Below are positions 26,006 to 35,152 of a stretch of 59,979 bases of DNA, piece after piece. Source of the stretch: Desulfatitalea sp. BRH_c12 (GTDB lineage: Bacteria > Desulfobacterota > Desulfobacteria > Desulfobacterales > Desulfosarcinaceae); the NCBI GenBank assembly GCA_000961655.1, contig LADR01000033.1, forward strand, positions 1 through 59,979, in the 5' to 3' direction. The first letter of the stretch is position 1. The number at the start of each line of letters is the position of its first letter. The notes under the pieces are model-generated. The model was not told where the DNA came from. It searched no databases and was given only the letters and a program-made list of their open reading frames with translations. A program made the translations under genes and the position numbers.

Positions 26006-28177
26006 TTAGGGGTCCAACGGCCCAACCGACAAACGCCACCCCAGCCAGGATTGACGCCGGCAGGGTTGGTCGGCTTGGACCGCCACGCGAACGGCTTTGG
26101 GGGAACCGATCAGGATCACCATCCGGCGCGCGCGCGTCAGGGCGGTATAAAGCAGGTTGCGTTGCAGCATGATGTAGTGCTGGGTGACCATGGGCAGGAT
26201 GATCACGGGGTATTCCGAACCTTGCGACTTGTGCACCGAAATGGCGTAGGCCAGGGAGAGTTCGTCCAGATCGGCTTCGTCATAAATCACGCTGCGGCCT
26301 TCGTAATCGACGGTCAAGCGGTGTTCGGCCGCATCCAGCGCGCAAATGGTGCCGATCTCGCCATTGAACACTTCCTTCTGATAGTTGTTGCGCAGGTGCA
26401 TGACCTTGTCGCCGGTGAAGAACCTTCCAGCCAGCGGCTTTGCATCGTGCGCAGCGGGATTGAGGGCTTGCTGCAACAGCGGATTGAGATGCAGGGTGCC
26501 TACCGCGCTTTTGTGCATGGGTGTGAGCACCTGCACATGGCGCACGGGGTCGATGCCCAACTCGTCCGGGATGCGCCGGGTGCATAAATCCACGATGGCA
26601 TGCGCCACGTGCGCGAGGCTGCCCTGTTCGATGAACGTGAATGGTTTCAGGCTCTCGTTTTCGGTCAGCGGGACGATATCGGGTAATTCACCATGGCGCA
26701 CCTTGTGGGCGTTGATGATAATCGGGCTTTGGGCGGCCTGGCGGAAGACCTCCTTCAGTTCGAAAGTGCGCACCGTTTCGGCCGTGATCAGATCGGACAG
26801 GACTGACCCCGGTCCCACGGAGGGCAACTGAAACACGTCACCGACCAAAATCAGGTTGGCTTGCAGCGGCAGGGCCTTGATCAGGTTTCCCATCAAGAGG
26901 GTGTCGATCATGGAGGCTTCATCGACAATCAACGCTTGCGTGTCCAGGGGGTCGTCCTGGTCATGTTCGAAACTGCCTTCGGACAGGTTGTATCCCAGCA
27001 GCTTGTGCAGGGTGCCGGCCGGCCGGCCGGTCACTTCGGCAATGCGGCGTGCCGCGCGTCCGGTTGGGGCGGCCAGCAGATAGTCGCGCCCGATGGCTTC
27101 GAAGACCGCGGTGATGGCGCGGATCAAGGTGGTTTTGCCCGTGCCGGGGCCACCCGTGATGATCACCACGCGCTGGTCGAAAACGCTTTCCAGCACGTCC
27201 AGCTGGGCTTCGGAAAGCGCGATGGCCAGTCGCCGGACCACGGTTTCCAGAATCCGGCGGGCGTTTACGGGTGCGGGTGGCACGGGAATGTCGAGCATGG
27301 CCTGAATGCGTCGTGCGATGACGTTTTCGGCCTCGTACAGCGCAGTCGGATAAACCGGTCGGTCTGGGGCCCGTTGGCAAATCGTGACACACGCTTCGGC
27401 CGCCATATGATCCAGCGCGTCAGTTACACAGGAATGATCAAGATCAAAAGCCGTACAGCAGCGCTCGAGCAGATCCTGGCGCGCGACGCACGTGTGGCCG
27501 TCATCGCAGGCCTCCTCGAGCAGATACCGCAAGCAGGCCTGCGCCCGTTGGCCGGCATCGATGGTCAGGTCCGATTGGCGTACGATCGTATCGGCAATAT
27601 AAAAACCAATGCGCGGGATGTCGGCAGCCAGGCGATAGGGGTCATTGCGGAGCACATCGAGCGCATCGGCGCCGTATTGTTTAAAAATGCGTGCCCCGTG
27701 AGCCGGCTTCACACCGTGGGCCTGCAGGAATGTCATCAAGGCGCGTACCTGGTGGTGGGCCTGCCAGGCATCGCTGATGCGCCGGGCGCTTTCCGGACCG
27801 ATGCCGCGCACCTCGGCCAGGCGCTCGGGCTGTTCTTCGATGATTTTCAGGGTTTCCGCTTGAAAGTGGCGAAGCAGCCGTTCGGCCGTTTTGAGGCCGA
27901 TGCCCTTGACCAATCCGGAACACAGATATTGGCGGATCTCTTCGATGCCGGCCGGCAAAAGGACTTCGAAGTGCGACACCGAGAACTGCTGGCCGTAGCG
28001 CGGGTGGTTCTGCCAACTGCCGTTCAGGCGCAGGATGTCGCCCGGCCGTGGCTCGGGAATGTGCCCGAGGACGGTGATCAGGGCAGCCTGACCGGCCGGG
28101 CGGAACTTGGCAATCATGAAATGGGAGTCGCCATTGCGAAAGGTCACGCGTTCTATTTGACCTTCGATGCAGCTCAT
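26006..28177 (-). CDS. recD2: RecD2-type ATP-dependent DNA helicase
   Basis: 723 aa from the chosen start. N-terminal OB-like region (SCIEGQIERVTFRNGDSHFM), helix-hairpin-helix repeats (GLVKGIGLKTAERLLRHF; LAEVRGIGPESARRI), then superfamily 1B helicase motifs: I GGPGTGKTTLIRAI, II LIVDEASMID, III LVGDVFQLPSVGPGSVL, V YAISVHKSQGSEYPVIILP and VI YTALTRARRMVIL. RecD2 unwinds DNA 5'-3' in repair without RecBC. The N-terminus is uncertain: ATG at 28228 or 28243 would add 17-22 residues with no recognisable domain and overlap gmhB; 28177 starts where the family usually does. Last gene of the lon-rlpA-gmhB-recD2 series. Confidence 0.93.
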   Translation of the reverse strand: MSCIEGQIERVTFRNGDSHFMIAKFRPAGQAALITVLGHIPEPRPGDILRLNGSWQNHPRYGQQFSVSHFEVLLPAGIEEIRQYLCSGLVKGIGLKTAERLLRHFQAETLKIIEEQPERLAEVRGIGPESARRISDAWQAHHQVRALMTFLQAHGVKPAHGARIFKQYGADALDVLRNDPYRLAADIPRIGFYIADTIVRQSDLTIDAGQRAQACLRYLLEEACDDGHTCVARQDLLERCCTAFDLDHSCVTDALDHMAAEACVTICQRAPDRPVYPTALYEAENVIARRIQAMLDIPVPPAPVNARRILETVVRRLAIALSEAQLDVLESVFDQRVVIITGGPGTGKTTLIRAITAVFEAIGRDYLLAAPTGRAARRIAEVTGRPAGTLHKLLGYNLSEGSFEHDQDDPLDTQALIVDEASMIDTLLMGNLIKALPLQANLILVGDVFQLPSVGPGSVLSDLITAETVRTFELKEVFRQAAQSPIIINAHKVRHGELPDIVPLTENESLKPFTFIEQGSLAHVAHAIVDLCTRRIPDELGIDPVRHVQVLTPMHKSAVGTLHLNPLLQQALNPAAHDAKPLAGRFFTGDKVMHLRNNYQKEVFNGEIGTICALDAAEHRLTVDYEGRSVIYDEADLDELSLAYAISVHKSQGSEYPVIILPMVTQHYIMLQRNLLYTALTRARRMVILIGSPKAVRVAVQADQPCRRQSWLGWRLSVGPLDP

Positions 28178-28220
28178 GGCGTTTTCCGGCAGGGCAGTGC
28201 ACGACCGGCTTCGCTGCGGT

Positions 28221-28793
28221 TTATCCATTCGAACGCCCGCCATTCATCGCCAAGATAATCCGGGCGGCTTCGAGCAGATCGGTTGTGACCAGGTCGGGGA
28301 GGGCATTCTGCCCGGCCAGGGTTTGTTCGGCGGACAACCCATTGCCGGTGCGCACCAGGATCGTCGTTGCGCAGCCGGCCTGTTGTCCGCAGAGGATGTC
28401 CCGTGCGCTGTCGCCGATCATGACACTGTTGGCCAAATCGATATTGTATCGGCGCTGGGCCTGCAAAATCAGGCCTGGTTTGGGTTTGCGGCAGGCGCAG
28501 GCCTCTTCGGGACGATGCGGGCAGACGAAAATATCCAGGAAGTGTCCGCCGGCCGCTTCGACGGCGGTACACATGCTGCGATGGGTGTGTTCCAAGACGG
28601 TCGGTGGCACCATCCCCCGACCGACCGAGGACTGATTGGTGATCAGGATCAGTGCGCATCCATGCCGGCTCAAGAGCGCGAGCGCTTCCAGGCTGCCGGG
28701 CAGAAACTCGAATTCATTCCAATTTTTTATGTAAGAGGCCGAGTCGCGGTTGATCGTGCCATCGCGATCCAGAAATATGACTTTATTGGACAT
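28221..28793 (-). CDS. gmhB: D-glycero-D-manno-heptose 1,7-bisphosphate 7-phosphatase
   Basis: 190 aa HAD-IIIA phosphatase. Motif I is FLDRDGTIN (nucleophile Asp9, acid Asp11), motif II ITNQSSVGRG, motif III KPKPG, motif IV MIGDSARDI. The zinc-binding loop CPHRPEEACACRKPKPG is the feature that marks GmhB, which prepares ADP-heptose for the lipopolysaccharide core. The length is close to the usual 185-190 aa. The start MSNKVIFLD leaves the nucleophile at the usual position. The gene overlaps or abuts recD2 downstream and is 44 bp from rlpA. Confidence 0.88.
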   Translation of the reverse strand: MSNKVIFLDRDGTINRDSASYIKNWNEFEFLPGSLEALALLSRHGCALILITNQSSVGRGMVPPTVLEHTHRSMCTAVEAAGGHFLDIFVCPHRPEEACACRKPKPGLILQAQRRYNIDLANSVMIGDSARDILCGQQAGCATTILVRTGNGLSAEQTLAGQNALPDLVTTDLLEAARIILAMNGGRSNG

Positions 28794-28837
28794 CACCTGA
28801 CATTTTCCTTTCGCGGCGAACACAAGGGGACCAAAAG

Positions 28838-29629
28838 TTACTCCGCCACGATGAAAACGCCGGGGTAGCCGTTTTGGGCCAACATGCGCTCATACTGCTC
28901 GGCCGCTTCCAGGCTGGCGGAGCGCCCGACGCGTACGCGGTAAAAAGTCTGGTTGCCATCGAAGTAGGGCACCGTGTGGGCGTTTTCGTACTGTTGGCTC
29001 AATTTCTGGACCAGCCGTTGTGCATTGGCGTGTTCGGTGAATGCGCCGACTTGAAAGGTAAAGTTACCCGTGTAGTAATCCAGGGGCATGTATTGGGTCG
29101 GCTGCCCCGGCGCCTTCGGGTCGACCGGCGCTCCCAGGGCCGCTATTTTGACCGGTGCCGTGCCCGGGCCCAATACGCCGAGTGCCTTGGCGGCCGAATA
29201 GGAGAGATCGATGATCCGGCCGTTGACGAATGGGCCGCGGTCATTGATGCGCAGGTCCAGGGTGCGGTCGTTGGCAAGATTGTGCACGCGAACGTAGGTC
29301 CCCAGCGGCAGGGTCTTATGCGCCGCGCTGATGCCGTACATGTCATAAGTTTCGCCATTGGATGTTTTGCGTCCGTGAAACTGCTCCCCATACCAGGAAG
29401 CAATGCCCTCTTCTTCAAAGCCACGGGCATCGCTTATTGGATAGTACCAGGCGCCTAAAACTTTGTACGGCTTGGGTTGACCGATTGCTTTGGCTGCCGG
29501 TGCGGGCGCGGGCGTTCGGGGGGGTGCTTGCTGGACAGTGGCGCAGGCTTGCAGCCACAGTCCGATCAGCACCCCGAGCGCCGCGAACCAGCCGACTTTG
29601 TTCCTCTTTGAACGTAATGGGCGTGTCAT
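28838..29629 (-). CDS. rlpA: RlpA-family septal ring lytic transglycosylase with SPOR domain
   Basis: 263 aa. Lipoprotein signal (FAALGVLIGLWLQACA), Ala/Pro linker, the double-psi beta-barrel RlpA domain (EEGIASWYGEQFHGRKTSNGE; HKTLPLGTYVRVHNLANDRT; INDRGPFVNGRIIDLS, with the catalytic-site Asp and His), and a C-terminal SPOR domain (YTGNFTFQVGAFTEHANAQRL... VGRSASLEAAEQYERMLAQNG). RlpA cleaves naked glycan strands at the division site; SPOR binds denuded peptidoglycan. It is therefore outer-membrane anchored at the septum. ATG 29629 follows a short purine-rich stretch. The gene is 104 bp downstream of lon. Confidence 0.9.
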   Translation of the reverse strand: MTRPLRSKRNKVGWFAALGVLIGLWLQACATVQQAPPRTPAPAPAAKAIGQPKPYKVLGAWYYPISDARGFEEEGIASWYGEQFHGRKTSNGETYDMYGISAAHKTLPLGTYVRVHNLANDRTLDLRINDRGPFVNGRIIDLSYSAAKALGVLGPGTAPVKIAALGAPVDPKAPGQPTQYMPLDYYTGNFTFQVGAFTEHANAQRLVQKLSQQYENAHTVPYFDGNQTFYRVRVGRSASLEAAEQYERMLAQNGYPGVFIVAE

Positions 29630-29733
29630 AATGCTCTTTTCATTTCAGGCAGGCAATGGGGTCGGTCCGCTCCTGGCTCGGAAGCGCACGCGCATACCAG
29701 CTTTCATGGCGTGCGTTTTCACGCACTGTTTCC

Positions 29734-32082
29734 CTATTTTTCGATCGCGATCTTCAACACGTCCATCATGCGGTCGACGAAGTGAAACGTGATATCTTTT
29801 TTGACCTTGTCGCCGATATCCTGAAGGTCTTTTTCGTTCTGTTTGCACATGATGATGGTCTTGATGCCGGCTCTGTGGGCGGCCAGAACCTTTTCCTTGA
29901 TGCCGCCGACCGGCAGCACCTGGCCGCGCAAAGTGATTTCGCCGGTCATGGCCAGATCCTTGCGGATCTTCTTGCGTGTCAGCTGCGAAACCAGGGCCGT
30001 GAGCATTGTGACACCTGCCGAGGGGCCGTCTTTGGGGATGGCCCCCGCCGGCACATGGATGTGGATGTCGTGCTGGTCGAAGTAGTCCTCGTCGATGTTC
30101 AGTTCCTTGGCATGCGAGCGGATGAAGCTCAAGGCCGCCGTGGCGGATTCTTTCATCACGTCTCCCAGCTGACCGGTCAGGGTCAAGCCTTTCTTGCCTT
30201 TCATGGCAGTGGCTTCAATGAAGAGCAGGTCGCCGCCGACCGGGGTCCAGGCCAATCCCATGGCCACGCCGGGGGTGGTCATGCGCGTTTTGGCCTCCGA
30301 GGTAAAACGGATCGGGCCAAGGTAATCGGCTACATCCTCGACTTTAATGGTGGCTTTTTTGATGCTGCCTTCGGCGACTTTGGTGGCTACGCCGCGGCAT
30401 ATCGTGGCGATTTCACGTTCCAGATTGCGCAGTCCGGCTTCGCGGGTGTAGCCAGAGATTATTCTGCGGATGGCCGCGGTGGCGAATTTGATCTCGTTGG
30501 CCTTCAGGCCGTTTTCTTTGCGCTGACGCGGCACGAGATAGCGTTCGGCGATTTTGACCTTCTCGTCTTCGGTGTATCCGAGCAGCTGAATCACTTCCAT
30601 GCGGTCGCGCAGGGCCGACGGTATTGTGTCCAGCATATTGGCTGTGCATATGAACATCACTTTGGACAGGTCGAACGGGACGTCCAGGTAGTGATCGGAG
30701 AAACTGTTGTTTTGTTCCGGGTCCAGCACTTCCAGAAGGGCCGAACTGGGGTCGCCGCGGAAATCGCTGCCCACCTTGTCGATTTCATCGAGCATGAAGA
30801 TGGGATTGTTGGAGCCCACGCGCCGCAATCCCTGGATGATGCGTCCGGGCATTGCGCCCACATACGTGCGGCGATGGCCGCGGATTTCGGCTTCATCGCG
30901 CACGCCGCCCAGCGAGATGCGGTGGAACTTGCGGCCCAGGGCACGGGCGATGGATGCCCCCAGGGAGGTCTTGCCGGTGCCTGGCGGGCCGAACAGGCAC
31001 AGGATCGGCCCCTTGGAATCGGGCTTGAGTTTGCGCACGGCCAGATACTCGATGATGCGCCGTTTGGGTTTTTCCAGGCCGAAGTGATCGTCGTCGAGCA
31101 CCTTGCGGGCTTTCTGGATGTCCAGATTGTCGACGGTGCCGGTATCCCAGGGCAGTTCGGTGATCCAGTCCAGATAGGTCGACGCTACCGTATACTCCGC
31201 GGACGAGGGATGCATCTTGGCAAGGCGGTCCAATTCGCGTTCGGCTTCCTTGACAGCCACTTCGGGCAGCCCGCGCTCCTTGATTTTGGCGCGGTACTCT
31301 TCGACTTCAACCCCGGTTTCTTCGGTTTCGCCCAACTCGTCCTTGATGGCTTTGAGTTGCTGGCGCAGGTAGTACTCGCGCTGGCGTTTGTCCATGTCGC
31401 CCTTGACCTGCGATTGGATTTTGTTGCCCAACTCGAGAATGCTCAGCTGATGGTTGACCAATTTGGTGACCAGCTTCAGCCGCTTGGTGGCATCCTGGGT
31501 TTCCAGGACCTGCTGCTTTTCTTCCGGACTGGAGTTGATCGTCGAAGCAATCATGTCGGCCAGGGTGCCCGGTTCCTTGATGGTATTGGCCATTTGGCCG
31601 ATTTCAGGGGGCAGGCCCGGCGACAGCTCGATGATGCGGTTGAACTGCTTGACCACATTGGCCATCAGGGCGGCGGTTTCGTCGTTCTGATGTTCAATAT
31701 CCTCGTAATGCGCAACCTGGGCCTGCAGGTAGGGTTTGCCGTCGACAAAGGATTCGATTTTAAAGCGGCTCAATCCCTGCACGAGCATTTGAGCGCGGTT
31801 GTCCTCGGTTTTGGCCATTTTGAGGATCAGGGCGGCACAGCCGATTTTGGCCAGATCTTTTTGCGGATCAGGTTTGGCGCTTTCGCTTTTCCGGGAGGCA
31901 ACCAGGCCGATGATCCGGTTGCGGGCCATGGCTTCGTCGACCAGTTTGATGGAATCGCCCTGCATCACCACCAGGGGCAATACCATTTTAGGATAAAGGG
32001 CTGCATCGTATAACGGCAAAATGGGCAGTGCGGTGGGCAGATTGTCGGTCGAATAATCCACCGCAGGCTTGTCTTCTGGCAT
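29734..32082 (-). CDS. lon: ATP-dependent Lon protease
   Basis: 782 aa. LON substrate-binding N-domain (LPILPLYDAALYPKMVLPLVV, in part), coiled-coil region (KRQREYYLRQQLKAIKDELGE), AAA+ module with Walker A GPPGTGKTSLGASIARALGR and Walker B IFMLDEIDKVG, and a C-terminal protease domain with the catalytic Ser in KDGPSAGVTM (about residue 687) and the Lys 43 residues further on. It degrades misfolded and regulatory proteins. ATG 32082 follows AAGGAGG. It lies 87 bp downstream of an hsp20 gene on the same strand, so heat-shock co-expression is likely. A very long open frame exists on the opposite strand but is only the shadow of this gene. Confidence 0.96.
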   Translation of the reverse strand: MPEDKPAVDYSTDNLPTALPILPLYDAALYPKMVLPLVVMQGDSIKLVDEAMARNRIIGLVASRKSESAKPDPQKDLAKIGCAALILKMAKTEDNRAQMLVQGLSRFKIESFVDGKPYLQAQVAHYEDIEHQNDETAALMANVVKQFNRIIELSPGLPPEIGQMANTIKEPGTLADMIASTINSSPEEKQQVLETQDATKRLKLVTKLVNHQLSILELGNKIQSQVKGDMDKRQREYYLRQQLKAIKDELGETEETGVEVEEYRAKIKERGLPEVAVKEAERELDRLAKMHPSSAEYTVASTYLDWITELPWDTGTVDNLDIQKARKVLDDDHFGLEKPKRRIIEYLAVRKLKPDSKGPILCLFGPPGTGKTSLGASIARALGRKFHRISLGGVRDEAEIRGHRRTYVGAMPGRIIQGLRRVGSNNPIFMLDEIDKVGSDFRGDPSSALLEVLDPEQNNSFSDHYLDVPFDLSKVMFICTANMLDTIPSALRDRMEVIQLLGYTEDEKVKIAERYLVPRQRKENGLKANEIKFATAAIRRIISGYTREAGLRNLEREIATICRGVATKVAEGSIKKATIKVEDVADYLGPIRFTSEAKTRMTTPGVAMGLAWTPVGGDLLFIEATAMKGKKGLTLTGQLGDVMKESATAALSFIRSHAKELNIDEDYFDQHDIHIHVPAGAIPKDGPSAGVTMLTALVSQLTRKKIRKDLAMTGEITLRGQVLPVGGIKEKVLAAHRAGIKTIIMCKQNEKDLQDIGDKVKKDITFHFVDRMMDVLKIAIEK

Positions 32083-32169
32083 CAAGACCTCCTTGTTGTG
32101 AGGACGCTCTTCAATAATGATCTTTTCCGGTTTGTTGTCCGCATCGGTTGTAAAGTGTTTCGCGAACGG

Positions 32170-32622
32170 TTAACCATCACTGATCGGAATTTTATGCACC
32201 TCGTTGCTGTGAAGTTTCACCATGCGTATGGAAAGAAAGCCATTGTTGAAATTGGAGGTGACCACTTCGGTGTCTACGGGGGAGGGAAGATATACGACCC
32301 GTTCGAATCTGCCGTAACGGATTTCGGCTAATCGGTAACCGCCTTCAGAGGGTTTCGGCAATTCTTTTCGCAATCCATGTACGCGGACCGCCTTGCTGTG
32401 GATTTCGACCTGCAGATCTTCTTTGTCCACACCGGCCAGTTCAGCCCAGATAAAGACCTCTTTATCTGTTTCGTAAATATCCATCTGCGGAACCCAGCCG
32501 CAATCTTTACAGGCGAACATAGGATTGATCGGCCGCGGTCTGAATATTTCCTGAAGCGTCCTCTCCAGGTGGGACCCGAGTCGGTCGAATTCATTTCCGA
32601 ACCGGATTTTGATGTAGTCCAT
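32170..32622 (-). CDS. Hsp20/alpha-crystallin small heat shock protein
   Basis: 150 aa. The alpha-crystallin domain starts at VPQMDIYETDKEVFIWAELAG and continues VDKEDLQVEIHSKAVRVHGLR, ending with SNFNNGFLSIRM. The N-terminal arm contains CKDCGW, an unusual CxxC pair, and the C-terminal tail KIPISDG carries the I-x-I type anchor (IPI). Holdases of this family bind unfolding proteins as oligomers. ATG 32622 follows AGGAG. It lies upstream of lon on the same strand and is divergent from a second Hsp20 gene. Confidence 0.87.
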   Translation of the reverse strand: MDYIKIRFGNEFDRLGSHLERTLQEIFRPRPINPMFACKDCGWVPQMDIYETDKEVFIWAELAGVDKEDLQVEIHSKAVRVHGLRKELPKPSEGGYRLAEIRYGRFERVVYLPSPVDTEVVTSNFNNGFLSIRMVKLHSNEVHKIPISDG

Positions 32623-33148
32623 GACGACTCCTGCGGTTATGCCGGTTATCTTTCGCTCTTCGGGGTAACGGCTTCGACGGCTGCCGTATCGTCCCGGGCG
32701 AAATAACGCGACTTGCATAAGACATGCGAATCAGTAAAAGTGGCTGCAAAATAACATCGCCAACTGTGTTTGTAAAGCTGTCAAGCGCTGCTTAAACAGG
32801 ATAAGTATGTGAAAATCCGGTAATCACCAGAGGTTCACTATGTCGCTGGTGCCGTTTGTGCCGGATTTATCCCTGCCGCCAAACGCCGATCCGCCCCAGG
32901 CGCATCGGGACGTGGTTGTGTGCACGGTACCGTTTTATCCGTAGGGGCGAACCACCCACCCGGGTCACCGGATTTCAGCACGATAGATATTGAGCCAAGT
33001 GAAGAATCTCATTATAGCACGCTACGTGCCAAGGTTTACATGCGATGGCCCCTGGCGGTTGCGTGCGAACGCATTGACAAAAATGCCGCTGTGATTAAAA
33101 TGGCACATTGATTTTACGGTGGGCAAAGAAAAAACGTGGAGGTGGTTC
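32623..33148. other. 526-bp region between divergent hsp20 genes
   Basis: This is the control region for both Hsp20 genes. I find no CIRCE element (TTAGCACTC inverted pair). A promoter-like pair is given separately at 33074-33101. Bases 32936-32965 contain a short GC-rich stretch related to the palindromes found near 35 kb (TAGGGGCGAACCACCCACCC). Confidence 0.45.
33074..33101 (+). promoter_or_regulatory. Sigma-70-type promoter for the plus-strand hsp20
   Basis: TTGACA at 33074-33079 and TAAAAT at 33096-33101 are separated by 16 bases and lie 47 bases before the hsp20 start. The -35 box is a perfect consensus and the -10 differs at one base. Confidence 0.55.
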
Positions 33149-33595
33149 ATGTCTGTGGTCAGATGGGATCCGTTTAAAAATATCGTCGCGCTTCAGGACC
33201 GAATCAACCGTCTGTTCGATGATGCATTCCCCAGCAGAGCTGATGAAGAGGACCTTTCGGCCTGTGCTTGGCGGCCATTGGTTGATATTTACGATGGCGA
33301 TAATGGCATTGTGGTTCAGGTCGATCTGCCCGGCGTGAAAAAAGAAGATGTCGCCGTCGAAGTGAAAAACAATATTCTTGTCATACAAGGTCAGCGCCAG
33401 GTCGATATGGCCGTCGGCGAAGACCGTTATTACCGGCGGGAACGCAGCTGCGGGACCTTTCAGCGATCGTTTTCCCTGCGCTCGGCGATCGCCCCCGACA
33501 ACATCAAAGCGTCCTTCAAAAATGGCGTGCTGACCATCGAGCTCCCCAAGCCGGAAGAAGAACGTCCCAAGAAGATTTCCGTTTCCATTGACTGA
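33149..33595 (+). CDS. Hsp20/alpha-crystallin small heat shock protein
   Basis: 148 aa. MSVVRWDPFKNIVALQDRINRLF is the usual class A Hsp20 opening. The alpha-crystallin domain runs from WRPLVDIYDGDNGIVVQVDLPGV through KNNILVIQGQR and ERSCGTFQRSFSLR to FKNGVLTIELPK; the tail KKISVSID contains the I-x-V anchor. It is the more typical of the two Hsp20 proteins here. ATG 33149 has GGAGGTGG upstream, so the longer frame is rejected. A strong hairpin follows the stop codon. Confidence 0.92.
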   Translation: MSVVRWDPFKNIVALQDRINRLFDDAFPSRADEEDLSACAWRPLVDIYDGDNGIVVQVDLPGVKKEDVAVEVKNNILVIQGQRQVDMAVGEDRYYRRERSCGTFQRSFSLRSAIAPDNIKASFKNGVLTIELPKPEEERPKKISVSID

Positions 33596-33607
33596 TACGG
33601 TTTTCGA

Positions 33608-33628
33608 GGGCGACCCTTGAGGTCGCCC
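33608..33628. terminator. Hairpin between convergent genes
   Basis: GGGCGACC (33608-33615) pairs with GGTCGCCC (33621-33628) around a CTTGA loop, 12 bases after the hsp20 stop and 28 bases before the enoyl-CoA hydratase end. It could serve as a bidirectional terminator, but no long T-run follows. Confidence 0.5.
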
Positions 33629-33655
33629 CCACGGGCTGCACGGCACTGCCACCCT

Positions 33656-34438
33656 TCATTTTCTGCCGTTCTTCAGATCTTCGATCGTTCGGCAGACCGC
33701 TTCGTAGTGCTCAGGGGTCTGCGTGGCGTGATGGAAGACGAGGGCTTCGTAGTCCAAAACCTGCTCTACGGTCGAATGGCTGCCGTGACGCAGCAATTGT
33801 TTGGCGGCGCGGATCGCCCCGGCTGGCCACTGCGCAATGTCGGCGGCCATTTTTTCGGCTGTGGGCAACAGGTCATCCGGTGCCACGACCTGGTTGACCA
33901 ACCCGATCTGCAGCGCTTCCGCTGCATCGACCATCCTTGCGGTAAAGACGAGTTCAGCTGCTTTGCCGTAACCGATCAGCCGCGGTAGAAAATAGGAACT
34001 GCAAAACTCGGGCGTCACGCCCAGGCGCGCGAAGGCAAACCTGAATTTGGCCTGCGTGGACGCGATCCGTATGTCGCAGTCCAGAGGCATAGTGGCGCCA
34101 AAGCCGACCGCCGGCCCGTTGATGGCCGCGATGATCGGTTTGGGAAAGCGGATAAACGCTCTGGGCAGAATCGCACGCTGCCCGGCATCCGCTTGGCCCT
34201 CTTTGCGGTAGGTTTCGTACTGGGCCTTGAACATATTCAAATCGGCCCCAGCGCTGAAAGCCCGTCCTTTGCCGCTGACCACCAGCACGCGCAACCCATC
34301 GTCCTTGGCCGCCAGGCTCAGGAAATGGCGCAGTTCCACGCGCATGTCAGCGGACAGCGCGTTGAGTACTTCGGGTCGGTTCAGATAGAGCACCCCGACT
34401 GGTCCCTTTCTTTCGACAAGTATCGTTTTATAGTCCAT
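33656..34438 (-). CDS. Enoyl-CoA hydratase/isomerase family protein
   Basis: 260 aa crotonase-fold protein. The oxyanion-hole strands are FSAGADLNMFK near residue 60-70 and AINGPAVGFGATMPLDCDIRIA near 110. The catalytic region FAFARLGVTPEFCSSYFLPRLIG follows. The first active-site Glu of classical hydratases (EACAGS-type AxxGGG E) appears as Phe/Asp-neighbourhood residues here, while the Glu in LGVTPEF is retained. So it may be an isomerase or hydratase of short to medium chain CoA esters. ATG 34438 follows GAAAGGAAA. It is alone on its strand, and an element with terminal inverted repeats begins 13 bp upstream of its start. Confidence 0.88.
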   Translation of the reverse strand: MDYKTILVERKGPVGVLYLNRPEVLNALSADMRVELRHFLSLAAKDDGLRVLVVSGKGRAFSAGADLNMFKAQYETYRKEGQADAGQRAILPRAFIRFPKPIIAAINGPAVGFGATMPLDCDIRIASTQAKFRFAFARLGVTPEFCSSYFLPRLIGYGKAAELVFTARMVDAAEALQIGLVNQVVAPDDLLPTAEKMAADIAQWPAGAIRAAKQLLRHGSHSTVEQVLDYEALVFHHATQTPEHYEAVCRTIEDLKNGRK

Positions 34439-34450
34439 ATTTTCCTTTCT

Positions 34451-34584
34451 GGTTCTCCACTTCGGTCAAGTGAGATACGGGCGTGGGGTGACGTAGGAAA
34501 GGCGCGGACCACCACCCGGATCACCTCCTCCGTGCCAATCCCGAATACACTTCGCCAATAGTCACTGGAGCGAACTGCGTAACC
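34451..34584. repeat. MITE-like intergenic element, copy A
   Basis: 134 bp bounded by imperfect 24-bp terminal inverted repeats. The left end is GGTTCTCCACTTCGGTCAAG... (34451-34474), and the right end, read in reverse, is GGTTACGCAGTTCGCTCCAG... (34561-34584), with 17 of 24 positions matching. The interior GGATCACCTCCTCCGTGCC and CCAATCCCGAATACACTT also occur in the copy at 47.5-47.7 kb. No transposase is encoded. Confidence 0.75.
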
Positions 34585-35152
34585 AAATTTCCCTTTCCCC
34601 GTTTTCCCCGTCATGCATCGGCCCAGGTTGCCGACGGCGGCTCGTTTGCCTGTTACGGTTGGTTGTTCACGTATGTCGTTCTTGTATACTTGAAAATGCG
34701 TACGCGGGCAACGGGCACGGGACGCCCCAAGTGGATTTCAACTGGATTTCAACCAGGGTAACCGCGCATTCGCATATGGATCGCATTTCAGAAATGTAGG
34801 GTGGCACCGCCCACCATGTGTCTTATGTTTGCCCGCCTCTGTGATTGGCCGCATTCAACGGTTCATCGCTATGTTCGCTCCGGTGCTATCCAATCGCTTG
34901 GGCGGGATCGGTGTCAAAAACCGATGTTGTTGTAATAGCGCGGTGGTGGGCAATGCCCACCCTACTATTTGCTACAGGTGCAATTCCCTGCGATTGCACG
35001 CCAACGAGGTTTCGCTGAAGCCGAGGAAAGCCAGGTAGGGTGGGCACCGCCCACCAATTGTCTTATAAGGATCAGGAGCTACGTGCGATTGCCCTGGACG
35101 CTCAAGGGCCAACGCCCTTGCGCTTTTTCACCGTGTTGCTTAATATAGCGCA
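34585..35152. repeat. Gene-free stretch with GTAGGGTGGGC palindromes
   Basis: Three palindromic units lie here: 34796-34815 (GTAGGGTGG-CACCGCCCACC), 34945-34965 (GGTGGGCAATGCCCACC, then CTAC, opposite direction), and 35035-35055 (GTAGGGTGGGCACCGCCCAC, C). The first and third are each followed by a similar TGTCTTAT. CATTTCAGAAATG precedes the first and recurs at 48.42 kb. A 7-bp hairpin, CAAGGGC/GCCCTTG (35103-35120), followed by GCGCTTTTT, lies just before the MFS gene. No gene is visible; possible short frames lack coding character. Confidence 0.7.

Noticed and set aside
26861-28258. Plus-strand frame opposite recD2
   Set aside because: A shadow of the helicase gene; no ribosome site and no recognisable domain.
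29656-32013. Long open frame (785 codons) on the plus strand across lon
   Set aside because: It is antisense to a full-length Lon protease, its translation is Gly/Phe/His-rich without any family match, and such frames are common opposite GC-rich genes.
34796-35055. CRISPR-like array from the repeated GTAGGGTGGGC palindromes
   Set aside because: Only three units, in mixed orientation and at irregular spacing, without uniform spacers or cas genes.
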